39,713 nucleotides of DNA, from assembly GCA_035715725.1 (NCBI GenBank), contig DASTKT010000164.1:1-39713 (forward strand). Direction: 5' to 3'. Both the position numbers and the translations under genes were made by a program. Shown here in pieces: positions 14,009 to 21,939 of this stretch. How positions within the stretch are numbered: the first letter of the stretch is position 1; the number at the start of each line of letters is the position of its first letter. The notes under the pieces were generated by a model. The model ran no database searches, was not told the DNA's origin, and saw only the letters and a program-made list of their open reading frames with translations. The stretch is from JADGGV01 sp035715725 (GTDB lineage: Bacteria > Gemmatimonadota > Gemmatimonadetes > Longimicrobiales > RSA9).

Positions 14009-15898
14009 ATGGACGGAGCGCCGGCAGCTGTAAACCCGGAGGAGCCGGGGGAGGCGGCGGTGCGTGGAGCGGAGAACGGAGCGGACGTGAAGCGGGCGAG
14101 CGAGATCTTGGGAGGCGGGGGCGGGCTGCCGGTGGCGCCGTCGCTGGAGCCGGCACTGGCGTCGGTGCAGGTGGTGCCACGGGAGCAGGTCGTGGTGAGC
14201 CGGCGGCTGGTGACGATCGCGGCGCTGGCGGTCGGGATCGGGATCGCGGGCGGGGTGGTGGCGAAGGTGCTGATCGCGCTGATCGGGCTGATCACGAACC
14301 TGGTGTTCTACGAGCGGGTGTCGACGGCGCTGGTGCCGCCGACGACGGCGGTGGTGGGGGCGTGGGTGCTGGTGATCCCGGTGGCGGGTGCGCTGGTGAT
14401 CGGGCTGATGGCGCGGTACGGCTCGGCAGCGATCCGGGGGCACGGGATCCCGGAAGTGATGGAGAAGGTGCTGTACGGGCAGAGCCGGATCCCGGCGCGG
14501 CTGATGTTCCTGAAGCCGCTGTCGGCGGCGCTGGCGATCGGGACGGGCGGGCCGTTCGGCGCGGAGGGGCCGATCATCGCGACGGGCGGGGCGCTGGGCT
14601 CGGTGGTGGGGCAGATCCTGCGGACAACGTCGGACGAGCGGAAGACGCTGCTGGCGGCGGGGGCGGCGGCGGGGATGGCGGCGACGTTCGGGACGCCGGT
14701 GTCGGCGGTGCTGCTGTCGATCGAGCTGCTGCTGTTCGAGTACCGGGCGCGGTCGATCATCCCGGTGGCGCTGGCGGCGTCGGCGGCGACGGGCGTTCGG
14801 ATGCTGCTGATGGGGACGGGGCCGGTGTTCCCGATGGGGGTGATCGGGGAGCCGCGCTGGACGGCGCTGGTGTCGTACGTGGTGTTGGGGGCGGTGGTCG
14901 GGGTGGCGTCGGTGTACGTGACGCGGCTGGTCTACGCGGTGGAGGACTGGTTCGAGCGGCTGCCGGTGCACTGGATGTGGTGGCCGGCGCTGGGCGCGGT
15001 GGCGGTGGGGGTGATCGGGTACATCGACCCGCGGGTGCTGGGCGTCGGCTACCAGCACATCGACCGGATCCTCTCGGGGAACCTGGTGGGATGGACGCTG
15101 GTGGCGCTGGTGGTGCTGAAGCTGGTGGCGTGGTCGATCTATCTGGGGAGCGGGACGTCGGGGGGCACGCTGGCGCCGTTGTTCATCATCGGCGGCGGGC
15201 TGGGGGCGGCGCTGGGGTCGGGGGCGGCGCACATCGCGCCGGGGCTGGGGATCAGCGTGCCGGTGGCGGCGCTGGTGGGGATGGCGGCGATCTTCGCGGG
15301 GGCGTCGCACGCGCTGCTGGCGTCGATCGTGTTCGCGTTCGAGGCGACGCGGCAGCCGCTGGGGCTGCTGCCGCTGCTGGCGGGGTGCAGCGCGGCGTAC
15401 CTGATCTCGACGCTGATGATGGAGACGTCGATCATGACGGAGAAGCTGGCGCGGCGGGGGGCGCGGGTGCGCCCGGAGTACGCGCTGGACTTCCTGACGC
15501 AGGTGCTGGTGCGGGATGCCATGACGACGGACGTGGTGAGCCTGTCGGCCGACGAGGAAGTGGAGCGGGCGCGGGCGTGGCTGGCTTCGCGGACGAAGGG
15601 CGCGACGCATCAGGGTTTCCCGGTCGTCTCCGCGGAGGGGACCGTGGTCGGCGTGCTGACGCGGCGCGACCTGCTGGCGGCGGAGCCGGGGGCGGAGCGG
15701 GTGGCGGAGCTGGTGAAGCGGCCGCCGGCGGTGGCGTTCCCGGACAACACGCTGCGCGAGGCGGCGGACCACATGGTGCGGGAGGGAGTCGGGCGGCTGC
15801 CGGTGATCGACCGGGAGACGGGGCGGATGGTGGGGATCGTGTCGCGGAGCGACCTGCTGTCGGCGCACGAGCCGCGGCTGCGGGCGGCGGAGGGGTAG
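14009..15898 (+). CDS. ClC-family chloride channel/transporter with two CBS domains
   Basis: This 629-residue membrane protein belongs to the ClC anion channels and Cl-/H+ exchangers. After a variable cytoplasmic N-terminus of about 60 residues come the selectivity motifs in order: 'GHGIPEVME' (usual GSGIP), 'GPFGAEGPIIATGGALGS' (usual GREGP, with Glu186 at the gating-glutamate position) and 'SGGTLAPLFIIGGGLG' (usual GxFxP). 'FGTPVSAVLLSIELLL' keeps a Glu at the position of the proton glutamate of exchangers. Two CBS domains follow at about residues 500-620 ('VRDAMTTDVVSLSADEE' and 'LPVIDRETGRMVGIVSRSDLL'), which in relatives bind adenine nucleotides. The start ATG has only weak ribosome-binding signals; AT-rich TATATT at 13957-13962 is a possible -10. 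Confidence 0.92.
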   Translation: MDGAPAAVNPEEPGEAAVRGAENGADVKRASEILGGGGGLPVAPSLEPALASVQVVPREQVVVSRRLVTIAALAVGIGIAGGVVAKVLIALIGLITNLVFYERVSTALVPPTTAVVGAWVLVIPVAGALVIGLMARYGSAAIRGHGIPEVMEKVLYGQSRIPARLMFLKPLSAALAIGTGGPFGAEGPIIATGGALGSVVGQILRTTSDERKTLLAAGAAAGMAATFGTPVSAVLLSIELLLFEYRARSIIPVALAASAATGVRMLLMGTGPVFPMGVIGEPRWTALVSYVVLGAVVGVASVYVTRLVYAVEDWFERLPVHWMWWPALGAVAVGVIGYIDPRVLGVGYQHIDRILSGNLVGWTLVALVVLKLVAWSIYLGSGTSGGTLAPLFIIGGGLGAALGSGAAHIAPGLGISVPVAALVGMAAIFAGASHALLASIVFAFEATRQPLGLLPLLAGCSAAYLISTLMMETSIMTEKLARRGARVRPEYALDFLTQVLVRDAMTTDVVSLSADEEVERARAWLASRTKGATHQGFPVVSAEGTVVGVLTRRDLLAAEPGAERVAELVKRPPAVAFPDNTLREAADHMVREGVGRLPVIDRETGRMVGIVSRSDLLSAHEPRLRAAEG

Positions 15899-15905
15899 GC
15901 CGGAC

Positions 15906-15944
15906 GTCGGGAGCGGCCCGACGCCGGCGCAGGCGGCTCCCGAC
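15906..15944 (+). other. Hairpin after the ClC gene
   Basis: A 9-bp inverted repeat (GTCGGGAGC with GCTCCCGAC) enclosing 21 bases follows the ClC stop. There is no T-tract, so termination here is uncertain. Confidence 0.4.
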
Positions 15945-16214
15945 AACGTGAAGTTCCACGCTTTCCCGACAGACGGCGGGGCGCGGCGGTTTTAGGTTGG
16001 GCGTGGGTCCGCGGCCGAAGAGAAGTCCCAGGCCGGTCCCTCGTCCGACCGCGCCGGGGCGCGAGCGCTCCGTGCCGGTCCCGGCCGCGCGAACCCATGG
16101 GGGGAGAGAACGGGCGGGGGACCGGCGCACCTTTCGAGACGCACCGACGTGGCGCCCTCCGAGGGCGTCCGAAGGCGGGCGCGCTCGGAGCGGGTGCCCC
16201 CGGGGGAGGGACGA

Positions 16215-17054
16215 ATGACGACACGGTTCGTCGTCCAGCCCGCGGTGGATCCGCCCCTGCTGACCCACCTGTATTTCAGCCATCCGCTGACCCAGCGAGG
16301 CGCCGTGGCCGGAGCCGCGATGTCCTCGCTGTTCTTCCATGCCGTGGTGCTGTCCACGGTGGTCTGGCTGAGCGTGGTGCTTCCGCGCACCCGTCGGGCG
16401 GCGCCCGACGAGACGGTCATTCCCCTGCAACTGATGACGGAGGCCATCTCGAAGGCGACGTCGCCTGCGCCGCCTCCTCCACCGCCGCCGGAGGCGCTGG
16501 GCTCCGGCAAGGGGCAGGGGCCGACGGGCCCGCAGATCAGCGCGGCGGAGATGCCGAAGGGGTTCCAGGTGTTGGCGATGCCGACGGTCACGCCGGTGGA
16601 GATCCCGGCGCCGTCGACGTCGGTCACGAACGAGGCGGATTTCACGGGCGAGGGGATCGAGGGCGGCCGGTCGTGGGGTCGCTCGGACGTGAAGACGCCG
16701 CCGCCGGAGAACGCCGTGGTGGTGACGGCGGAGCGGGTGGAGGCGGCGCCGGTGTTCACGCCGCACACGGTGGCGCCGGAGCTGAAGAACGCGGAGGAGG
16801 TCGTCGCGGCGCTGCAGCGCTACTACCCGGCGTTCCTGAAGGATGCCGGACTGGGCGGCACCGTGCTGGTGTGGGTGCTGGTGGACGAGAAGGGCGGCGT
16901 GATGAAGACGCTGGTGAAGGAGAAGAGCGAGTTCGAGGCGCTGGACGAGGCGGCGCTGAAGGTGGCGGAGCTGATGCGCTTCAGCCCGGGCTACAACCGC
17001 GAGCTCGCGGTCAAGGTGTGGGTGGCGCTACCGATCCACTTCGTGGTCCGGTAG
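16215..17054 (+). CDS. TonB-family energy-transducer protein
   Basis: This 279-residue protein should span the inner membrane once and reach across the periplasm to outer-membrane receptors, or act as a TonB-like adaptor. There is one hydrophobic segment ('MSSLFFHAVVLSTVVWLSVVL', about residues 36-56) and a proline-rich linker ('SPAPPPPPPPEALG'). A C-terminal TonB domain of about 85 residues has 'YYPAFLKDAGLGGTVLVWVLVDEKGGV' and 'ALKVAELMRFSPGYN', the usual layout of TonB proteins. The ATG at 16215 is preceded by GGGGGAGGG. No ExbB or ExbD lies beside it. A terminator follows. Confidence 0.88.
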   Translation: MTTRFVVQPAVDPPLLTHLYFSHPLTQRGAVAGAAMSSLFFHAVVLSTVVWLSVVLPRTRRAAPDETVIPLQLMTEAISKATSPAPPPPPPPEALGSGKGQGPTGPQISAAEMPKGFQVLAMPTVTPVEIPAPSTSVTNEADFTGEGIEGGRSWGRSDVKTPPPENAVVVTAERVEAAPVFTPHTVAPELKNAEEVVAALQRYYPAFLKDAGLGGTVLVWVLVDEKGGVMKTLVKEKSEFEALDEAALKVAELMRFSPGYNRELAVKVWVALPIHFVVR

Positions 17055-17081
17055 CGACCGCGCGATCACCGTCGCGGCGGG

Positions 17082-17121
17082 CGGCCCGATCCCCGGCGAA
17101 TGGCCGGGGGTCGGGCCGTTT
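17082..17121 (+). terminator. Terminator after the TonB-family gene
   Basis: A 16-bp stem (17082-17097 with 17103-17118, one G-T pair) with a 5-base loop is followed by a short TTT. The stem is strong but the T-tract is weak, so efficiency is uncertain. Confidence 0.65.
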
Positions 17122-17214
17122 CGTGCGGGTGCCGGTGGACGATGGCGCGCGGGGTGCGGGGGTGAGCGGGGCGATCGGCGGGGGACGGACGGATCCAGGT
17201 GAGAGGAGGGCGCA

Positions 17215-17691
17215 ATGGCGTTGCGGATCAGGTCGCCGGCCTTCGAGGACAGGGGGGACATCCCCGCGCGCTACACCTGCGAGGGGGAGGATGTCTCGGC
17301 GCCGCTGGAGTGGAGCGGCGTGCCGGACGGGACGGCGTCACTGGCGCTGATCGTGGACGACCCGGACGCGCCGGATCCGCGGGCGCCACAGCGGACCTGG
17401 GTGCACTGGGTGGTCTTCGACATCGCGCCGACGGTCAGGGCGGTGCCGGAGGGGGCGGGGAGCGGAGGCGCGGCGCGAGTGGGGCGGGACGGGCTGAACG
17501 ACTGGGGGCGTCCGGGGTGGGGCGGGCCCTGCCCACCGGTCGGCCGGCACCGCTACTTCTTCAAGCTGTACGCGCTGGACACGACGCTGGACGACCTGGA
17601 GCGGCCGACGAAGGCGGAGCTCGAGCAGGCGATGGCCGGGCATGTGCTCGAGCAGGCGGAACTGGTGGGGATGTACGAGAAGAAGCGGTGA
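17215..17691 (+). CDS. YbhB/YbcL-family PEBP-like protein
   Basis: The 158-residue protein is a phosphatidylethanolamine-binding-protein fold of the bacterial YbhB/YbcL group, whose function is unknown. Hallmarks are 'IPARYTCEGEDVSAPLEW', 'SLALIVDDPDAPD', 'WVHWVVFDI' and 'GWGGPCPPVGRHRYFFKLYALD', which hold the conserved D-P-D, H-W and G-P-P-x-G-x-H-R-Y anion-pocket motifs. There is no signal peptide, so it is probably cytoplasmic. The start is set by AGAGGAGGG just upstream of the ATG. Confidence 0.93.
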   Translation: MALRIRSPAFEDRGDIPARYTCEGEDVSAPLEWSGVPDGTASLALIVDDPDAPDPRAPQRTWVHWVVFDIAPTVRAVPEGAGSGGAARVGRDGLNDWGRPGWGGPCPPVGRHRYFFKLYALDTTLDDLERPTKAELEQAMAGHVLEQAELVGMYEKKR

Positions 17692-17747
17692 GTGGGGGAT
17701 TTCGGGTGAGGGTGCGGGGTGGGGGAGCGGGGACGGCGGTCCGACGA

Positions 17748-17810
17748 GCGGACGGGGCGGACGGGGCGGACGCGGCGGACGCGGCGGACGCGGCGGACGC
17801 GGCGGACGCG
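17748..17810 (+). repeat. 9-bp tandem repeat (GCGGACGCG)
   Basis: Seven head-to-tail copies of a 9-base unit lie between the PEBP and NAD synthetase genes: two copies of GCGGACGGG and five perfect copies of GCGGACGCG. No coding role is supported, and all-frame translations are low-complexity. Copy number may vary between strains. Confidence 0.9.
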
Positions 17811-17843
17811 CGTGGGGGAGCGGTGGGCGGACGGGGCGCAAGG

Positions 17844-17880
17844 CGGCCCGGGTCCCGGCACGAGGTCGGGACCCGGGCCG
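17844..17880 (+). other. Strong hairpin upstream of the NAD synthetase gene
   Basis: A perfect 14-bp stem (17844-17857 with 17867-17880) encloses a 9-base loop. There is no T-tract. It could end PEBP transcription or lie upstream of the nadE promoter; AT-rich GATATA near 17927 is a possible -10. Confidence 0.45.
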
Positions 17881-17996
17881 TCGCCGTTCCGGGGTGGCGG
17901 CGGTTGCCGGGCGAGACGAGGCGGGCGATATAGAAGCTGCGGTGGCCCGGTGAGGGGCGGGGACACCCCGTTCGTTCGCGATGGAGGGAGAGACGG

Positions 17997-19880
17997 ATGC
18001 GGCTCGTGAAGCTCGGCGTCGCCAGCACGAACCCGACGGTGGGGGCGGTGCGCTCGAACACCGACGCGCTGATCGGGCTGGCCGACGCGATGGCGGCGGA
18101 GGACGTGACGGTGGGGTGCTTCCCGGAGCAGAGCGTCGGGGGGTATCCGCCGGAAGACCTGGTGCAGTGGCGGGCGTTCGTGGAGGCGCAGCGGGCCGAG
18201 CTGGAGCGGTTCGCGGCGGCGACGTCGCCCTACGGGACGGTGTTCGTGGTGGGCGTGACGGTCGGGGTGGACGGCAACCTGTTCAACGTGGCGGCGGTGG
18301 TGCACGGCGGCCGGATCCTGGGGTTCGCGCCGAAGGAGAAGCTGCCGACGTACAACGTGTTCTACGAGGCGCGGACGTTCTCGCGGGGCGTGCCGTACCT
18401 GGCGCTGGACGCGGCGGGCGTGCCGCTGGGGGATCAGCTCTTCGAGTTCGATTTCGGCGTGCTGGCGGCGGAGGTGTGCGAGGATGCGTGGTCGCCGGAC
18501 GGGCCGATGCGGCGGCGCTGCTTCTGCGGCGCCGAGCTGGTGGTGAACCTGTCGGCGTCGCCGTTCCGGGTGGGCGTGGTGGCGACGCGGCGCGAGATGC
18601 TGGCGACGCGGTCGGCGGACAACCAGGCGACGCTCGTGTACACGAACCGGGTCGGCGGGCAGGACGGGCTGGTCTTCGACGGCGGCGGCTATGTCTTCCA
18701 GAATGGGCGGCGCCTGCTGGAGGCGCCGCGCTTCCGGGAAGGCTTCGCGAGCTGCGTGGTGGACCTGGACCGGACGCGTCGCCTGCGGGTCGAGAACACG
18801 ACGTGGCGCTCGGACTGGGACGGCTTCCAGCGGAGCGCCCGGCCGGTGCCGGTGCGGCGGAGCGACGCACCGACGGCGGACCGGAGCGCGCTTCCCTACC
18901 CCGCCGCCGCGGGCGAGTCGTTCTTCCTGCCGCCGGACGCGCGACCGGGCTCGCCGCGGGAGGAGGTGCTGGACGACCTGCTCGAGGCGCTGACCCTCGG
19001 CGTCGTCGACTACTTCCGGAAGACGGCGGCGTTCCGCGGCTTCGGGATCGCGCTCTCGGGCGGCCGGGACTCGATGCTGACGCTGCTCGTCGCGTGGCAG
19101 GCGGCGCAGCGGGTGGCGGGCGGAACGGACGTCGCCAGGGTGCTGACGGCGTTCTACATGCCGACGCGCTACTCGGCGGAGGAGACGCGGGGCGCGGCGC
19201 ACACGATCTGCCGGGAGCTGGGCGTACCGCTGCGGGTGGTGCCGATCGAGGACGCATTCGAGCGGGAGACCGAGGCGACGCGGGAGATGCTGGCGGGCGC
19301 GGAGCCGAACGGGCTCACGCTGCAGAACATCCAGGCGCGGATCCGCGCGGCGCGGATGTGGAACTGGGCGAACACGGCGGGCGCGCTCTTCCTGCAGACC
19401 GGCGACATGAGCGAGAAGGCCGTCGGCTACACGACGGTGGGCGGGGACCTGGAGGGGGCGCTGTCGGTCATCGCGAACGTGCCGAAGACGGTGGTCGTCG
19501 CGCTGCTGGAGCACCTGTACGCGCGGCACGGCTTCGAGGGGATCCGCCAGTGCCTGGCGACGGAGCCGGGACCGGAGCTGGCCACGGCGCAGACGGCGGA
19601 GTCGGAGCTGATGCCGTTCGCGGTGCTGGACGCGTGCCTGTTCCTGTACGCCAGCGAGAAGCTGGCGCCGGCGGAGGTCGCGCAGGCGCTCTCGGCGGTG
19701 TTCCCCGACCAGGACCCGGAGCGGCTGCGGGGGTGGGCGGAGCGCTTCGCGGCGATGTTCAGCCGGTCGATCTTCAAGTGGGTGCAGTCGCCGCTGGCGC
19801 TGCACGTCGGGACGCTGGACCTGGACCGGGAGCGGGCGCTGCAGATGCCGGTGGTGGAGCGGAACGAGTGGGCGGGGTGA
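17997..19880 (+). CDS. nadE: Glutamine-dependent NAD+ synthetase
   Basis: This cytoplasmic enzyme makes NAD+ from nicotinic acid adenine dinucleotide, ATP and glutamine. The N-terminal half (about 1-290) is a nitrilase-type glutaminase with the catalytic triad Glu44 ('CFPEQSVGGYPPEDL'), Lys ('APKEKLPTYNVFYEARTF') and Cys ('AAEVCEDAWSP'). The C-terminal half is the ATP-dependent synthetase, with the P-loop 'LSGGRDSMLTLLVAW' and 'QTGDMSEKAVGYTTVGGD'. The 627-residue length fits this two-domain class. GGAGGGAGAGACGG precedes the ATG. The stop abuts palindromic element B. The substrate pool it refills is the one the RES toxin family destroys, though the two genes are 15 kb apart. Confidence 0.95.
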   Translation: MRLVKLGVASTNPTVGAVRSNTDALIGLADAMAAEDVTVGCFPEQSVGGYPPEDLVQWRAFVEAQRAELERFAAATSPYGTVFVVGVTVGVDGNLFNVAAVVHGGRILGFAPKEKLPTYNVFYEARTFSRGVPYLALDAAGVPLGDQLFEFDFGVLAAEVCEDAWSPDGPMRRRCFCGAELVVNLSASPFRVGVVATRREMLATRSADNQATLVYTNRVGGQDGLVFDGGGYVFQNGRRLLEAPRFREGFASCVVDLDRTRRLRVENTTWRSDWDGFQRSARPVPVRRSDAPTADRSALPYPAAAGESFFLPPDARPGSPREEVLDDLLEALTLGVVDYFRKTAAFRGFGIALSGGRDSMLTLLVAWQAAQRVAGGTDVARVLTAFYMPTRYSAEETRGAAHTICRELGVPLRVVPIEDAFERETEATREMLAGAEPNGLTLQNIQARIRAARMWNWANTAGALFLQTGDMSEKAVGYTTVGGDLEGALSVIANVPKTVVVALLEHLYARHGFEGIRQCLATEPGPELATAQTAESELMPFAVLDACLFLYASEKLAPAEVAQALSAVFPDQDPERLRGWAERFAAMFSRSIFKWVQSPLALHVGTLDLDRERALQMPVVERNEWAG

Positions 19881-20346
19881 GGAACGGATCAACGGCGTTT
19901 TCACCGCGGAGGCGCAGAGGGCGCAGCGAGCGGCAACGGAAAGCCGGGCGGCGAAGCCTCGTGGGCGTCCGAACGGACTACATTTTCACAGGGAGCTCGG
20001 GAGCTCGGGAGAACGGTCTGAACCTGGCGGCGCCGGGTTCGTCGTAGCGGAAGCATTCTTTGGGGGTTGTGCCGGTGGAACGAGGGTCACCGGTTCAACC
20101 CCATACGTTTTCTGGAGTCGGCGCCGGCGGTGGCGTACCCCGGATCCAACTTCAAGAGTGGATGAGACTACCGCGGACGTTGCCCCCCGCCGGCTTGGAT
20201 CGTTCTCCCAAGCTCCCGAGCTCCCTGTGAAAATATTCGTTTGCGGGCCGACGCCGAGGCATCCCCGCCGCCCGGCTCGCCGTTGCCGTTCTCTGCGTCC
20301 TCTGCGCCTCTGCGCCTCTGCGGTGAAAACGCCGTTGATCCGTTCC
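19881..20346. repeat. Palindromic intergenic element, copy B
   Basis: This 466-base element begins at the base after the nadE stop and ends six bases before the stop of the convergent minus-strand gene. It is a nested palindrome. The outermost arms GGAACGGATCAACGGCGTTT (19881-19900) and its exact complement (20327-20346) continue inward through the CACCGCGGAGGCGCAGAGG motif. The second arms are at 19981-20012 and 20203-20234 (TTTTCACAGGGAGCTCGGGA). The central hairpin is at 20063-20102. It is homologous to copy A at 2736-3190 along its length and in the same orientation, including the single-stranded-looking stretches. No reading frame is supported. Confidence 0.88.
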
Positions 20347-20352
20347 CGTGCC

Positions 20353-21939
20353 TCACCGCTTCCGCGCCGGCCGGAAGAGGCGGATCAGCGCGGCCATGAG
20401 GACGACGACGACGAAGCCGACGGCGAGGCGGAGCGTGGCGGGGACGGTGGCGGAGAGGGCGAGCTTCCACCAGGGGACGGCGGCGTAGCCGACGTGGCGG
20501 CGGACGAAGACGTCGAGCCAGACGACGGCGAGGAGGACGGCGGCGACGGCGGCGAGCCAGCCCATGGTCAACGGGCGCCAGATGATGGCGCTCTCCCGGT
20601 CGAACTCCCGGCGGGCGGGGAGCAGGATGGCGAGGACGATGGTCATGACTGCGGCGGCGCGGAAGTCGAAGCCGCGGAGCAGGGAGGAGAGGACGCCGAG
20701 CACGACGAGGACGCGGGTGACCTGGTAGGCGGCGTCGAGGCGCTGCTGGAGCCCCCAGGCCAGGAGCAGGAGCGCGCCGCCGAGGACGCTGCCGAGGAAG
20801 GCGGAGGCGCGGACCACGCCGAGCGGGAGGACCGTGCCGAGCCAGCGCAGGCGTTGCTCGCCGGCGGGGAACGTGCCAGTCACGAGCAGGACGGCGCCGG
20901 CGAGGAAGACGAGGAGCGCGAGGAGCGTGGGCGCGAGCGAGGCGACGGTCTCGGCGAGGCCGGCGGCGCCCTCGGCGCGGCGACGTCGCACGTCGAGGAC
21001 GAGGAGGACGCCGGCGACGCCGAGGGGGAGCAGGTAGTAGACGAAGCGGTAGGCGAGGAGCGCGCCGAGCATGGCGGGCGCGGACGCGCCGGCCGGGCGG
21101 AGCAGCAGCACGATCGTCTCGAAGACGCCGATGCCGCCGGGGAGCGGGAAGACGAGGCTGACGATCTGGGCGAGCAGGAACGAGGCGAGGAACGGGCCGT
21201 ACGGGATGTTGCCGACGACCTGGAGCAGCACGTAGAGCGCGGTGGCGGAGAGCATCCAGTCGAGGCCGGAGACGCCGAGCTGGCCGACGGCGATGCCCGG
21301 GCCCGGCAGTCGGAAGCGGTGCCCGCGGATCTCGATCGCCGGGAGATGGAGCAGGCAGACCGTGAGGTAGGCGGCGACGACGAGGAGGCAGAACGCGCCG
21401 AGCGGCCGCACGGTGGTCACGGGCACGTGCAGGAACGCGGGCGTGGGGATCGGCGAGAGCACGAACGTGACGCCCGCGACGGTGAGGAGCCCGAGCGTGT
21501 AGGTGACGACGTCGAAGGCGGCGACGGCCGCGGTCTCGGCCGCGGTCAGGCCGAGGCCCGAGTACATCTTGTAGCGCACGCCGCCGCCGGTGAGCACGGA
21601 GACCGGGGCGCTGTTCGCGACGGCGTAGCTGACGAAGGAGGGGACGAAGACGCGCCGGAACGGCAGCGGTCGGCCGATGAAGCGGAACGCGACGAAGTCG
21701 TAGCCGACGAGGGCGAGGTAGCCGAGCGCGGTGAGGAGGAGCGCGAGGAGCAGCCAGCCGGGCGGGATGGCGCGCAGCTCGTGGAGCACGGCGGGCCAGC
21801 TGTACTCGCTGAGGATCCGGTCGAGCACGGCGAGCGCGACGCCGAAGAGGAGCAGGTCGAGGATCGGCTCGATGCGCTTCAGGCGGGCCTTCCAGCCTCG
21901 CGGGGCGGGGCGGCCGGCGGGGCCGGGGTCAGCGGACAC
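20353..21939 (-). CDS. MprF-type flippase domain protein lacking the synthase domain
   Basis: The 528-residue protein is mostly membrane: about 13-14 hydrophobic segments. The first 330 residues match the lysylphosphatidylglycerol synthase membrane/UPF0104 family ('SYAVANSAPVSVLTGGGVRYKMY', 'FPLPGGIGVFE'). The next 180 match the second membrane block of MprF, including 'SLLRGFDFRAAAVM' and 'LLPARREFDRESAI'. It stops at 'RLFRPARKR', where MprF proteins normally continue into the cytoplasmic aminoacyl-phosphatidylglycerol synthase domain. It may therefore flip or move a lipid without making it. It starts at a GTG (21939) overlapping the end of the upstream P-type ATPase by 11 bases, so the two are co-translated. 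Confidence 0.85.
   Translation of the reverse strand: MSADPGPAGRPAPRGWKARLKRIEPILDLLLFGVALAVLDRILSEYSWPAVLHELRAIPPGWLLLALLLTALGYLALVGYDFVAFRFIGRPLPFRRVFVPSFVSYAVANSAPVSVLTGGGVRYKMYSGLGLTAAETAAVAAFDVVTYTLGLLTVAGVTFVLSPIPTPAFLHVPVTTVRPLGAFCLLVVAAYLTVCLLHLPAIEIRGHRFRLPGPGIAVGQLGVSGLDWMLSATALYVLLQVVGNIPYGPFLASFLLAQIVSLVFPLPGGIGVFETIVLLLRPAGASAPAMLGALLAYRFVYYLLPLGVAGVLLVLDVRRRRAEGAAGLAETVASLAPTLLALLVFLAGAVLLVTGTFPAGEQRLRWLGTVLPLGVVRASAFLGSVLGGALLLLAWGLQQRLDAAYQVTRVLVVLGVLSSLLRGFDFRAAAVMTIVLAILLPARREFDRESAIIWRPLTMGWLAAVAAVLLAVVWLDVFVRRHVGYAAVPWWKLALSATVPATLRLAVGFVVVVLMAALIRLFRPARKR

Noticed and set aside
13783..14295. Long N-terminal extension of the sodC frame
   Set aside because: It would precede the lipoprotein signal peptide and is low-complexity. 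The Shine-Dalgarno sequence directly before 13782 decides the start.
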